From: JABWBD01 sp040768665
GTDB taxonomy: Bacteria > Planctomycetota > Planctomycetia > Pirellulales > Thermoguttaceae
Reading direction: 5' to 3'
Assembly (NCBI GenBank): GCA_040768665.1
Contig: JAXGMN010000031.1
Coordinates: 98,203 to 162,202, forward strand
Length of the DNA: 64,000 nt
Part shown: positions 42,517 to 52,441 of the stretch, piece after piece
Layout of the letters: each line of letters starts with the position of its first letter
Numbering within the stretch: the stretch's first letter is position 1
Made by a program: the position numbers and the translations under genes
Notes under the pieces: generated by a model
Database searches by the model: none
The model's input: only the letters and a program-made list of their open reading frames with translations
Told to the model about the DNA's origin: nothing

Positions 42517-42601
42517 GTTTAACCGCGGGCCCAGCGGGCCGCGTTTGCGTCTGAAAGCCCCCCGCGCGCGGGCGCGCGCCCCGCGGGGCCGGCGTTTAAA
42601 C
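42517..42601. repeat. Dispersed palindrome, family B (copy 2)
   Basis: Left arm from GTTTAACCGCGGGCCCAG (42,517), right arm ending GGCCGGCGTTTAAAC (42,601), with a very GC-rich CGCGCG centre. Same edge motif as 30,776-30,899 but shorter. Lies between the two permease genes and may form a strong hairpin in the operon message. Confidence 0.8.
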
Positions 42602-42618
42602 GAGCCACTCGCGTACAC

Positions 42619-43829
42619 CTAACGCAATGCCTCGACCGGGCGCAGCCTGGCCGCCCGCCGCGCGGGCTGGACGCCGAAGAACGTGCCGACCGCCAGCGCG
42701 AACGCCAGCGCCAGCGCAAGCGGCTCCCAGGAGGCAACCGCCCCGATGGGCGTGAAGCGGGGCAGCAATGCGGCAATGCCCAACCCCAGAAGACTGCCCA
42801 GTACCATGCCCAACAGCGTCACGGCGAGCGACTCGGTGAGGAACTGGGTGAAAATGTCGCGGCGAGTCGCCCCCACCGCGCGGCGCAGCCCGATCTCGCC
42901 GGTCCGCTCGGCAACGGAGATCAACAGGATGTTCATCAATACCACGCCGCCCACCAGCAGACTCAGCGCGGCAAGCGCGATCAACAGCTTCGAAATCGTC
43001 CCCGACGTGCCCCGGACCATTTCGGCAATGGCCATGGGCGAGATAATGCGGAAATCGTCTTCCTCGGGTGGCATGATATGATGGCGGTCGTGGATCAGCT
43101 TGCGAATTGCTTTCGCCTGTTCGGGCATCATCGCCGCGTCCTTCGTGATGATTCGGATGGCCCCAACGTAGTCGACATTCATCACCCGCCGCATCGCCGT
43201 GGTGATCGGGATGATGATGCGGTTGTCGAACTCGTTGACGCCTCCCATCCCGGCGACACCACGGTGCTCGAGCACCCCCTTCACGGTCAGCCGCACCTTG
43301 TTGCAGTAAAGATCCTTGCCGAGCGGATCCTGGCCGTCGAACAGGTCGCGCTGGACGGCCGAGCCGACGACGCACACCCGGGCCATCGTGGCGACGTCGT
43401 CCGCCGTGATCCCTTCGCCTTCGACGGCCGGCCAGTTCCAGGCATCGTGCCACTCGGGCTCGACGCCCCAAACGACCGCGCGCGTCTGGTTGTTTTCGTG
43501 CTTCAGATCCATATCGAAACGCCACGCCTGGGGTGTGACAATCTCCACTCCTTTGATTTCACGGCGTATGGCTTCGGCGTCTTCGAGCGTGAGCGTGGTG
43601 ACCGTCATATCCGGTGGCGGCATGTCCTTGCCGCCGCCCGCGATGAGCATCATTGCCCGCGGGCCGAAGTTCTGTACCCGCTTCATCACCTGCCGCTCGG
43701 TTCCTTTTCCAATGGCCATAATCGTCACCAATGCGGCCACGCCCACGATCGTGCCGGCCATCATGAAGAATGTGCGGAGCTTGTTGAGCCCGAGCGAGTG
43801 GAATCCTTCGCCCGCAATACGAAACGTTC

Positions 43830-43833
<4 letters not shown>
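42619..43833 (-). CDS. MacB/FtsX-type ABC permease (first of pair)
   Basis: 404 residues with the same layout as its neighbour: first helix LRTFFMMAGTIVGVAALVTI, periplasmic core (about 45-280), and terminal helices with EIGLRRAVGATRRDIFTQFL. It overlaps the ATPase stop by 4 bp (ATGA). Two different permeases suggest a heterodimeric MacB-like complex. Confidence 0.9.
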
Positions 43834-44564
<731 letters not shown>

Positions 44565-44583
44565 TGACTGCTCCTGGCGTTAA

Positions 44584-44654
44584 GGGGACAGGTCCATGTT
44601 TTCGGCCAACGTCTTTGAGCCGAAACGCATTGGCCGAAAAATGGACCAGTCCCC
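44584..44654. repeat. Dispersed palindrome, family A (core copy)
   Basis: GGGGACAGGTCCATGTTTTCGGCC at the left and GGCCGAAAAATGGACCAGTCCCC at the right, given here by their edges at 44,584 and 44,654, match the inner part of the copies at 15,963 and 62,110. The outer GTAACCGTTCACG arms are missing. Sits between the MacA-like and ATPase genes. Confidence 0.85.
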
Positions 44655-44657
44655 GAC

Positions 44658-46055
44658 TTATTGCTCCTGATCTGACTGGGAGTTGCTGTGCGGCGGTTCG
44701 ATGAGAATCGTTTCGCCTTCCTCGAGCCCGGCGACAACCTCAATCCACGGGCCGTCGCGCCAGCCGGGTTTGATTTCGCGAACTTTGGGCTGTCCGCCTT
44801 CGAGCACGTACACGATTGTCTTGCCTTGCTCGCGCTGGACGGCCTTGGAGGGTGCCGCCAGCACACCTTCACGCTGATCCAGAAAGATGGTCACGCTGGC
44901 GGTCATCTCGGGCCGCAGTCGCCCGTGGTAGGGCGTCCGGATATCGACCACCACGTCGTAGTTGACCACGTTGTCCTGGATGACCGCCTTCGGGTAGATG
45001 GCCGATACCGTACCCTCGAACTCCGCGGCTGGAAAGGCATCGACGCTAAAGACCGCCCGCTGGCCGACCTTCACCTTACCGATGTCGACTTCGTCCACGT
45101 AGGCATCGACCTGCAATCGCTCGAGATCGATAATGGTGACGAACGTCGGCGCCTGCATGCCGGCCGCCACGGTCTCCCCCTCCTCAGTAGAAACCGACGC
45201 GATCACGCCCTCGATCGGCGCGGTGATCGTGGCATAGGAGAGCTGCACCCTCGCGTTGTCCAAAGCCGCGCGGGCACGCTGGACCTCCGCCTGTGCCTGC
45301 CGCTGATCTTCCGAATAACGGCTTTCGGCCAATTCCAGGGCCTTGCGCGCCCCAGCGACCCGGCTGCCGGCGACGGCGTAGCGTTCCTCGGCCTGGTCGA
45401 GATCGTCGTCGCTGCTGACCTTCTGCTCGTAGAGCTGCCTGGTCCGTCCCACGACTTTCTCGGTGAGCGTGAGCGTCGCCTGGCTTTCCTCCAGGTCGAG
45501 GCGGGCCTTTTCAATCTCTTGAGGAAGCAACGACTCAACGGCCGAGAGTTTTGCCTCGGCAAGGGTTAGCTCAGCCTGTCGCTGGTCCACCATGGCTTCC
45601 AGATCGGCTTTCTCCAGCTCCGCCACCACTTGGCCTTTCGACACGGTGTCGCCGATGTTGGCCAGCAGACGTTCCACCTTCCCGGAGATCCGCGCACCGA
45701 CGCGGACCTCGGCCCCGATCTGCGGCTGCACCGCTCCGGTGGCAAGGACCGACGAGGCGAAGTCGCGCCGTGCAACCGTATCCGTCGCGGGAGCCGCGTC
45801 GATGTCGGCTGCCGTTCCTAGCGGCCAAAACCACCATATCGTTGTGGCCGCCAAGGCGAGCCCGAGCACGACGAAGGCCGTTCGGCGCCGTTTTCTACTC
45901 TTACGTCGTGCCGCGGCCCGGGCGGACGAGGATGGTGAGGTGACCATGCCTTGCGTGCGCAATGCAGCGCTCCCATTGTTGTGGGCTGGATCGGCGGTCC
46001 GCTCCCGAAGGTGCGCTGCCTCAAGTGCCGTGCGGCCAGTGGGAGTTGTGCTCAT
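44658..46055 (-). CDS. Periplasmic adaptor (MacA/HlyD-like) of the ABC efflux pump
   Basis: 465 residues from ATG 46,055; 45,947 is an alternative start and neither has a good ribosome site. A basic N-terminus is followed by one membrane helix (about 75-95). A lipoyl-type barrel (GARISGKVERLLANIGDTV), a long coiled-coil hairpin (about 165-275) and beta-barrel/MP domains follow. Role: link the MacB-like ATPase-permeases to the TolC-like channel. It is followed directly by the ATPase gene. Confidence 0.92.
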   Translation of the reverse strand: MSTTPTGRTALEAAHLRERTADPAHNNGSAALRTQGMVTSPSSSARAAARRKSRKRRRTAFVVLGLALAATTIWWFWPLGTAADIDAAPATDTVARRDFASSVLATGAVQPQIGAEVRVGARISGKVERLLANIGDTVSKGQVVAELEKADLEAMVDQRQAELTLAEAKLSAVESLLPQEIEKARLDLEESQATLTLTEKVVGRTRQLYEQKVSSDDDLDQAEERYAVAGSRVAGARKALELAESRYSEDQRQAQAEVQRARAALDNARVQLSYATITAPIEGVIASVSTEEGETVAAGMQAPTFVTIIDLERLQVDAYVDEVDIGKVKVGQRAVFSVDAFPAAEFEGTVSAIYPKAVIQDNVVNYDVVVDIRTPYHGRLRPEMTASVTIFLDQREGVLAAPSKAVQREQGKTIVYVLEGGQPKVREIKPGWRDGPWIEVVAGLEEGETILIEPPHSNSQSDQEQ

Positions 46056-46325
46056 CGTACGTCTTACTTGGTGAACGAGATTGACATAGGGAAGACTCGG
46101 TTTCCACAATTCACCGTGCCATCTCCAGACGCACTAGGATGCCGTCGGCGAGCCGGCCTGCGAAGGGCAAGGCGAACGATCCGCATCTTCCGTTCAGTCC
46201 TTTCTAATCCGCTTGCGATTCATCGGTTCTCGCGCTCGCTGCTGGAGTTGCGGACCATGTCGCGGAGCAGTCCCTGGCCTTTTCTCGCATCACACGTCTC
46301 CTTTCCACGGTAGCGGGCGACCGGA
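46056..46325. other. Intergenic region between ZraP-like and MacA-like genes
   Basis: A 270-bp gap on the leftward strand. No convincing gene; short frames lack ribosome sites. It may contain a second promoter for the pump genes, but none was recognised. Confidence 0.4.
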
Positions 46326-46850
46326 TCAACTGCCGTTGCTGCGCCGGAGCACTCTTCCGATGCCGCCCTTCGCCCGGCCGGACATCGGCGGTTCCGCGCA
46401 GCCGGTGCAGTTGCGGAGCATCTCAAAGAGCCGTTGTTCTTGGCCGGTCGAAAGGATCTCCTTTTCGGCCAGGAGGTGGGCGACCACGAGCCCCTGCATT
46501 TTGCGCTTGGTTGCAAGAATTTCGCCCTGCCTGGCCCGGATCGCTTCCAGATCCGGCTCTTCGGCGGCCAACGCATCGATCACTTCCGATCTTGTCCGAT
46601 CCACCTGATCACAGAGCTCGCCCACGGCTGCCTGAAACGCTTTCAGGCGAGGTTCGATCTCGCGCCACTGCTCCGAGCTCACGCCCAATTCGCGATGCAG
46701 CGGACACCAGATGCCCTGCGGGTTCTCCACTGGAACGGCGGGTTCAGCCGGCAGACGCGATGCGGCGGCATGGGTGATCCACATCGCCAGAAAGGCCACG
46801 TTCAGGGCGACCGAGGCAGCGATGAGATAGCGCCCGGTTTGTCTCCACAT
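46326..46850 (-). CDS. Periplasmic heavy-metal resistance protein (CzcH/ZraP-like)
   Basis: 174 residues. An N-terminal signal anchor (about 8-27) precedes a helical Spy/CpxP/ZraP-type domain with a conserved-looking WCPLHRELGVSSEQW start and long amphipathic helices. A C-terminal Cys pair (CTGCAEPPMSGRAKGG) could bind metal. ATG 46,850 follows AAGGAG. It lies 13 bp after the anti-sigma gene. A periplasmic sensor for the sigma/anti-sigma pair would fit (inference). Confidence 0.8.
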   Translation of the reverse strand: MWRQTGRYLIAASVALNVAFLAMWITHAAASRLPAEPAVPVENPQGIWCPLHRELGVSSEQWREIEPRLKAFQAAVGELCDQVDRTRSEVIDALAAEEPDLEAIRARQGEILATKRKMQGLVVAHLLAEKEILSTGQEQRLFEMLRNCTGCAEPPMSGRAKGGIGRVLRRSNGS

Positions 46851-46863
46851 GACGCGCAGCTCC

Positions 46864-47355
46864 TTAACCCTCGCGGGACGAAGTCAGTTGCAGGTAGGTT
46901 TGGGCCAGCGTGTCGTCACCAGGGCCGGCGAGGAAACCGAGGCCGGAGCCGGCCAGCGGGTCTGTCTGGCTGATCTGGGTGGGAGATTCGGGCACCGGCT
47001 GCCAGGTCTCGTGTCCCAGGAACAAGCCGAGCAGCAATCCGGCAGCCAGAGCGGCAGCCGTTCCCAGGCCCGCCCGGACCTGCCGCCACACAGCTCGCTT
47101 GGACCGACCGAGGCCACCTCCGTCGGCGATGGGCTCCTGATTCCTTGTCCGCGCCAACACCCGGTCGGCAAAGCCCTCCGGCACAGGCGGCGGCACAACA
47201 CTCCTCAACGCTGCCACAAGCCTTTGGATCCTTGCAAGCTGCTCCTGACACCCCCGACAGTCGCGCAAGTGGATCTCGAACGATTCCCGCTCCGCGGGCG
47301 AGAGCCCCTCGACGACATACCTATCCATCCATGCCTGTGCTCGTTCACAACGCAT
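46864..47355 (-). CDS. Zinc-finger anti-sigma factor
   Basis: 163 residues from ATG 47,355, with GGAGGT nearby. The anti-sigma zinc ligands are in the N-terminal part (FEIHLRDCRGCQEQ, H-x3-C-x2-C). One membrane helix follows (about 98-118, AALAAGLLLGLFLG) and a periplasmic tail. It would hold the ECF sigma factor encoded just upstream until a cell-envelope or metal signal is received. Confidence 0.92.
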   Translation of the reverse strand: MRCERAQAWMDRYVVEGLSPAERESFEIHLRDCRGCQEQLARIQRLVAALRSVVPPPVPEGFADRVLARTRNQEPIADGGGLGRSKRAVWRQVRAGLGTAAALAAGLLLGLFLGHETWQPVPESPTQISQTDPLAGSGLGFLAGPGDDTLAQTYLQLTSSREG

Positions 47356-47421
47356 CGCGATGTACCTCCAAAAGAACAAACGCACGACGCGCGAAGAACC
47401 CCCTCGGAAAATTCTGATTTC

Positions 47422-47955
47422 TCAGAAATCCTCGCCCAGCCGTTTGGCCAAAGCGGCCCTCCCCCGCGCTAGAAGACGTTCCACCCCCTTGCGAGATACC
47501 CCTATGATATCGCCAATTTCGTCGTAGCTGAGGCTTTCGTAGTAGCGGAGGGTGACTGCTTCTCTCTGCTTCGCGGGCAACGATGCGAGAGCCTCTTGTA
47601 CCGCGCGACGTTCTTCAAGGGCAGCCAGGGAACTCTCGGGGCCGGGAGCCTGGTTGGTCAGCGCGTCCGGATCCCAGTTCGTCGACGGTCCAGCCCCTCG
47701 ACGGCGCCGGTCACGGCAGAGCCGAGCGATGATCCGGTACAGGTAGGTGCGAAAGGTGGCCGTAGGACGGTAACCCGCGGCAGCGCGAAGAATCCGCAGG
47801 AATGCCTCTTGGGCAATTTCTTCCGCATCGTGGGCATTACCAAGAAGGCGGAATGCGGCATTCCAAGCGGAGGTCTGGTGTCGGGTCACGAGCTCCTCGA
47901 AGGCGGCCAGGTCGCCCTGAGCTGCTTCCGACATGAGTTCCTCGTCGCTGCGCAT
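47422..47955 (-). CDS. ECF sigma-70 family RNA polymerase sigma factor
   Basis: 177 residues. Sigma2 (GNAHDAEEIAQEAFLRILR) and sigma4 (LPAKQREAVTLRYYESLSYDEIGDIIGVSRKGV) regions are intact. First gene of the leftward efflux operon and likely self-activating. The anti-sigma gene follows after 66 bp. Confidence 0.95.
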   Translation of the reverse strand: MRSDEELMSEAAQGDLAAFEELVTRHQTSAWNAAFRLLGNAHDAEEIAQEAFLRILRAAAGYRPTATFRTYLYRIIARLCRDRRRRGAGPSTNWDPDALTNQAPGPESSLAALEERRAVQEALASLPAKQREAVTLRYYESLSYDEIGDIIGVSRKGVERLLARGRAALAKRLGEDF

Positions 47956-48239
47956 TTTCGCCAGTCGCCCTGATCTCCTGCGGCCCGATTCGCATCATAG
48001 CCACAGCGCCCGCGCAGCGTAAGGCGTTTCTGGACGCGGTATCCGAAGACCTGGGCTATCGGCACAACCGGTATGAGTGGCTTAAGCGCAATCACGATTG
48101 GCGAACAGCGAAACCCGCCGGAGACCGGGGTGATCCGTCCTGGGGAACCGCCGTGGCACTCCGCCTAAACCGAAAACGTGGCACGTCCGATAAGATGTGA
48201 TATCCAGCGGACTACTCTGGAGTGGAGGTGGACTTCCAA
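47956..48239. other. Divergent promoter region of sigma-factor operon and TolC gene
   Basis: 284 bp without a gene between the leftward sigma factor and rightward TolC gene. Both would need promoters here, probably recognised by the ECF factor itself, but no GAAC-type -35 could be assigned with confidence. Confidence 0.4.
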
Positions 48240-49634
48240 ATGGATCGCCGTAGGGTGTTGGTCTGGGTCCTGCTGACTGCCCTTGCGGGGGTACAGCGTG
48301 CTTTACCTCAAGATACTCAGAACGAGGGCACGCGCGCGGCTGCATCTCGTCAGGAATCCTTACGCCAGCCGCCGCTGCTTTCGCCAGGCAAACTGCCCCT
48401 AGTGGTCGCGAAATTCGCTCCCGGGCCAACGGAGTCTCGTCCCGCGATTTCCGCCGACGAGCCGTCGCTGGCTCTGGCGGATCTGGAACGCCTTGCGCTA
48501 CAGTTCAATCCCACGCTTGCCCAGGCGGCCATGGCCGTGAAGGCCGCTCAGGGCGACTATGTGCAAGCCGGACTGTATCCAAACCCTGTGGCGGCCTATG
48601 TCGGCGATGAAATCAATGGTGATGGATCTGCGGGGTTGCAGGGGGGCGGCTTCTCGCAGGAAATCGTCACCGCCGGTAAGCGGCGCCTGGGGCAGGCCGT
48701 AGCAAGTCGTGAAGTTCAACAATCGCGTTTCGGCTGGGAGACCCAACAGCAACGCGTGCTGAACGACGTGCGGGTGGGCTACTACGAGACCTTGATGGCA
48801 CAGAAACTGGTCGAGGTCAACGAACAGCTCTTTGCGATCGAAAACCGGATTCTCGATTCCACGCGCCAACTCCGGGCCGCGGCCGAGGTGAGCGAAGTCG
48901 ATGTCTTGCAGGCCAGCGTGGAAGTGGAACGGGCAGCGCTCAACCTGAGCCAGGCAAAAGATCTCCACCTGTCCGCTTGGCGTCGTCTGATGTCTGTCGT
49001 GGGACGCCCGGAAATGGAGTCGGCCCGCCTGGCCGGCGATGTCACCGACTCACTTCCGGTCATCACCTGGGACGATGCCCTGGCGCGGCTTCTGACCCAC
49101 AGCCCCGAGCTCGCCCAGGCTTCTGCCGGGGTGGAACGGGCGCGATCCGACGTAGCGCTGCAATATGCGCAGCGAATTCCCAACGTGGAGGTGGCGACGA
49201 CCGTAAAACGCGATACGGCCAGCGGCTTCACCGTGGTTGATCTGGGGGTCGCGGTCCCGCTTCCCGTCTTCGATCGCAACCAGGGGAACATTGTTCGTGC
49301 CTATGCCGCGCTTACCGCGGCGAAAAACGAGGTCAAGCGAGTCGAGCTCGACTTGTACTCCCGGTTGGCCGCCACGTTCCAGCAATACGTCAATGCTCGC
49401 CGGCGCGCGGAGACCTACGTCAATACGATCTTGCCCAACGCAAAGAAGTCGCTCGACCTGACGCAAATCGCATATCGCGAGGGAGAATTCGAGTATCTTA
49501 CGCTCCTTACGACCCAACGAACCTACTACGATCTCAACCTCGAATACCTTGCCAGCCTGGAAGAGCTCTGGTCACGGAGCGTCGAACTTGAAGGAATGCT
49601 GCTTCGCGGAGGGCTCGAACCGCCGGGGAGTTAG
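48240..49634 (+). CDS. TolC-family outer-membrane efflux protein (CzcC-like)
   Basis: 464 residues from ATG 48,240, with GGAGGT upstream; a GTG at 48,222 is possible. Signal peptide, then two TolC (OEP) repeats with long helices; LQFNPTLAQAAMAVKAAQG and LLTHSPELAQASAGVERA are the matching repeat starts. It forms the channel for a tripartite pump, either the MacAB-like system on the other strand or the now truncated RND pump that follows. Confidence 0.92.
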   Translation: MDRRRVLVWVLLTALAGVQRALPQDTQNEGTRAAASRQESLRQPPLLSPGKLPLVVAKFAPGPTESRPAISADEPSLALADLERLALQFNPTLAQAAMAVKAAQGDYVQAGLYPNPVAAYVGDEINGDGSAGLQGGGFSQEIVTAGKRRLGQAVASREVQQSRFGWETQQQRVLNDVRVGYYETLMAQKLVEVNEQLFAIENRILDSTRQLRAAAEVSEVDVLQASVEVERAALNLSQAKDLHLSAWRRLMSVVGRPEMESARLAGDVTDSLPVITWDDALARLLTHSPELAQASAGVERARSDVALQYAQRIPNVEVATTVKRDTASGFTVVDLGVAVPLPVFDRNQGNIVRAYAALTAAKNEVKRVELDLYSRLAATFQQYVNARRRAETYVNTILPNAKKSLDLTQIAYREGEFEYLTLLTTQRTYYDLNLEYLASLEELWSRSVELEGMLLRGGLEPPGS

Positions 49635-50137
49635 CCCTCAGGTTGCTGCCCCGCGTCCATCGTGACGCCGGGGCTCTCGCGTCGGGAGATCATTTCGTAG
49701 AGCACCGGCAAGACGATCTGCTCAAAGAAGATCGCCACGAGGAATCCGCCGATATACACGAGGGCAAGCGGCCGGTGAATCTCCGACCCGGTGCTCTCCC
49801 CGAGCGCCAACGGCAGGACTCCCAGGATGAGGATCAACTCGGTCATCAGGATCGGCCGGAAGCGGCTTACCGAACCCTCGATCACTGCTTCGTGCACGCC
49901 TTTGCCGGCGGCCCGCAAGTCGTTGATTTTCCCCACCAGGACCACTCCGTTCTGAATGGCAATTCCGAACAGGGCGATGAATCCGATCAGAGAAGACACA
50001 TTCAACGTCTGTTCGGTCACGTAGAGCGCCATCACACCTCCGGCGATGGTCATGGGAACGGTCACCAATTCCCGTAAAAACCCCGGAGAGCTTCGGAGAA
50101 TCTTCGAAAGAATGCGCCAGAAGAGCCACCAGAGCAA
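49631..50137 (-). pseudogene. C-terminal fragment of a heavy-metal RND pump (CzcA-like)
   Basis: About 168 residues equal to the last quarter of CzcA-type pumps: TVPMTIAGGVMALYVTEQ, SLIGFIALFGIAIQNGVVLV, RFRPILMTELILILG. The other 800-odd residues are absent. Its end overlaps the TolC stop by 4 bp in the opposite direction, so a czc-like pump was probably once convergent with the TolC gene and was lost by deletion. Confidence 0.8.
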
Positions 50138-50271
50138 GACTAATCGCGATGGGCGAAGAAACTGGGCTGATTAGGTGATCGAGACAGGCAAGATGGCGGC
50201 ATGCCTGGAACTGTCCGCGTCGCGCCGCGAGGTCCGGTCAGAAGCAGAAAGCGCGTCGAAGGCAGAATGCC

Positions 50272-50379
50272 AGCCAGACGGAGATCTCCGATCAAACGGT
50301 CGGCAACATCCTCAACCAGCACGGCATCGAGCCCGTGAAAGGATCGCAAACTCCACAGCCGGGGCCGGAGCGTGAATAG
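50272..50379 (+). pseudogene. Short integrase/transposase fragment
   Basis: Thirty-six codons ending at TAG 50,379 read QTEISDQTVGNILNQHGIEP, similar to the DNA-binding start of integrase-core transposases. No start codon and no catalytic domain remain. It runs into the hairpin at 50,361-50,411. Confidence 0.4.
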
Positions 50380-50411
50380 TCAATACTATTCACAATTCAA
50401 GCTCCGGCCCC
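50361..50411. repeat. Nested hairpin repeat
   Basis: Outer arms GGGGCCGGAGC (50,361-50,371) and GCTCCGGCCCC (50,401-50,411); inner arms GTGAATAGT and ACTATTCAC (50,372-50,393, loop CAAT). All pairs are perfect. Could end transcription from the right or be another dispersed element. Confidence 0.8.
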
Positions 50412-50439
50412 AAAGCTCCCACACGAGAGTCTTGCTCTC

Positions 50440-51048
50440 CTATTGCTGTCCGGCGGTCGGCTTCTTTTCCCTGAACATCATGCTGCGGATCTCGATGTCG
50501 CCTTCCGGGTCCGACAGTGCGATGACCTTGGCCAGGCGCCGTTCCGGCACCGGCCGGAAATGCTCGCCGAGATCGATAGTCGTCGACTGATACGCACCAT
50601 GGGTGTCGGGCAACGACAGCCGCACCTTCCAGACGTCGTTGTGCTGCTCGTTGCCGACCAACGGCCGTTCCGTTTCCCCATTCTTGTCCTTCAATTCGAA
50701 GCAGACGTCGCACATCTCTGTCGTTCTCACGTCCACGGTCAGAAACCTGCAACGGTCGAGATTGATCGCCTTGGGCAAAAGACCCCAAACCCAACCGTGC
50801 GATCGATACAGAATCAGCGTCGCTCCCTGTTTGCACCGAATCCCACCGACCGACTCTACGGCAGGCGGGACGGCCGGAGAGTTGTGCAGGCGCGACTCCC
50901 GCCACGGAGGGCGCAACGCTCCGTGGGCGGCAAAAAAAGCCGTCTGCACATCTTGGCTTCCAATGCCGACGACGATCTTCAGCGTCTGCCGCAAATATGC
51001 CAACTTCCGCAAGTGTTGTCCAGCAGAAGGGAACGTAACGGCGCGCAC
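50440..51048 (-). CDS. Hypothetical protein with beta-sandwich-like region, probably a fragment
   Basis: About 202 codons. The last 120 residues look like a genuine galactose-binding/CIA30-type sandwich (LTVDVRTTEMCDVCFELKDK, TIDLGEHFRPVP, IALSDPEGDIEIRSMMFRE). The N-terminal part has irregular composition and no signal peptide or ribosome site, and coding signal continues upstream in another frame. It is likely the tail of a larger exported protein broken by rearrangement. Confidence 0.45.
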   Translation of the reverse strand: MRAVTFPSAGQHLRKLAYLRQTLKIVVGIGSQDVQTAFFAAHGALRPPWRESRLHNSPAVPPAVESVGGIRCKQGATLILYRSHGWVWGLLPKAINLDRCRFLTVDVRTTEMCDVCFELKDKNGETERPLVGNEQHNDVWKVRLSLPDTHGAYQSTTIDLGEHFRPVPERRLAKVIALSDPEGDIEIRSMMFREKKPTAGQQ

Positions 51049-51606
51049 GGGAATGGCGGTGGAACGCGATGCGTAGGCTGTTGGTGAGCGAAGGCCGGGA
51101 GGATTGGCAGGGCGGACGCGCTGGTGCGCAGTCGCATCGGATGTTGTAGCGGTCTCTTTGGACGCGATCGAAACAGACGCAGCTAGATTCGCAGGTCAGC
51201 AAAACTAGCTGCGTCCCTTCCGGCTCGATCTTGCCCTCGGCCAGGTACTGGGCAAACACCGCTTCCTGCCACGCCGCGAGTAGCCGCTCTTTATCCAATT
51301 CGGCCACTTCCAAAAACTCGCCCTCGCGCGTAAACGCCCCGCACGTGAGCGGACTCCGCGCGACGAGACGCTACTGCTGGGCGCCTACGACTGCCGGTAC
51401 CACGTCCACCGCCTGATGCTCACGCCCGTTTCGGGCACCTGGAAACTGCTCGAACAGCCCTCGGTAGCCGGAGCGGAAGCACATCCGTGACTCCTGCGGT
51501 CGCCGTTGCCGCATCCGGGGAGATCGATTAGAATTGTCCATAGTGACAATGTCGACGGCATCGAGGAGATGGGATATACGACCCAACCGTGCGAAGAGAG
51601 GTTTCC
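51049..51606. pseudogene. Degenerate region with gene remnants
   Basis: No intact gene. On the plus strand, 51,362-51,490 reads a plausible protein end (DETLLLGAYDCRYHVHRLML ... AEAHP, stop at 51,488). On the minus strand, 51,313 to about 51,170 reads ELDKERLLAAWQEAVFAQYL, also protein-like. Neither is recognised. Confidence 0.35.
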
Positions 51607-51831
51607 ATGAAGACGTACACCACAGCTACATTTGAAGGCGGACGGCTGAAACTTGACCAGCCGCTCGACCTGCCTGAACACAGTCGAGTAAGTGTGATTG
51701 TGGAAACGATCTCGGACTCCGCAGACTCTCGCCTTGCTGCCTGGGCGTCGCTCCGGCAGCGTGTCCGGCAGCGTCCTATCCACTCCGGCAGGCGGCATTT
51801 CACCCGGGACGAGCTTCATGAACGCCGTTGA
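51607..51831 (+). CDS. Antitoxin of a VapBC-like pair (DUF104-type)
   Basis: 74 residues from ATG 51,607, with AGAGAGG upstream. It starts MKTYTTATFEGGRLKLDQPLDL, the compact beta-strand head of AF2212/DUF104-like antitoxins, followed by a basic tail. It overlaps the PIN-toxin gene by 14 bp, the usual order antitoxin then toxin. Confidence 0.8.
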   Translation: MKTYTTATFEGGRLKLDQPLDLPEHSRVSVIVETISDSADSRLAAWASLRQRVRQRPIHSGRRHFTRDELHERR

Positions 51832-52237
51832 TACCAACGTGTTTGTGTATTTCTTCGACGACGATGAGCCGTCGAAGCAAACGAAAGCCACGGAACTGCT
51901 CGAAGGCCTCGTCCACTCGGCATCGCAGACGATCTTGCTTTGGCAGGTAGCAGGTGAAGTGTTGAGTTGCCTTCGCCGCTGGCAGTCGATGGGCAAGGTT
52001 TCCGGTGACGACGTGGCCGCAAACATCCGCGACGTCATGGCAATGTTTCCATTGTCCATTCCGACGGGCAATATCATTCCGCGAAGTCTGGACCTCACGT
52101 CGCGTTACAGCCTCTCACACTGGGACAGCATGCTTGTCGCCGCTTGCCTGGAAGCAGGTGTGGAGACGCTTTTCACAGAGGATATGGATGACGGCGCCGA
52201 GTACGACTCGGTGAAAATCGTCAATCCGTTTCGGTAA
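51818..52237 (+). CDS. PIN-domain ribonuclease toxin (VapC-like)
   Basis: 139 residues. PIN acidic residues are in AVDTNVFVYFFDDDEP, an internal Glu (VAGEVLSCL) and the C-terminal pair SHWDSMLVAAC and LFTEDMDDG. VapC toxins cut tRNA or rRNA; target unknown. The start at 51,818 overlaps the antitoxin end, ensuring coupled expression. The pair lies amid mobile remnants and could help keep the region. Confidence 0.88.
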   Translation: MNAVDTNVFVYFFDDDEPSKQTKATELLEGLVHSASQTILLWQVAGEVLSCLRRWQSMGKVSGDDVAANIRDVMAMFPLSIPTGNIIPRSLDLTSRYSLSHWDSMLVAACLEAGVETLFTEDMDDGAEYDSVKIVNPFR

Positions 52238-52348
52238 TCACGGAAACGACCTGCTTGCCGCGGATGTAGTCCCGCACACAAGAAAAAGACATCACGGAAT
52301 CTCGCGAATCCGGGTGTGTGACGGGAGGAAGACGTTGGGAAGACATTG

Positions 52349-52437
52349 GGTCAGACCGGGATTGGGGATTAGCATAAAGAAAGGCAAAACCTGCGAAGCC
52401 GCGTGGCAACCTGCTAATCCCTCATCCCGGCCTGACC
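52349..52437. repeat. Dispersed palindrome, family C (copy 1)
   Basis: Arms of 26 bp with about three mismatches: left from GGTCAGACCGGGAT (52,349-52,374), right to ATCCCGGCCTGACC (52,412-52,437), loop 37 bp. Shares the GGTCAGRC edge with 53,301-53,357. Located just before the HTH remnant. Confidence 0.75.
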
Positions 52438-52441
52438 GCAG

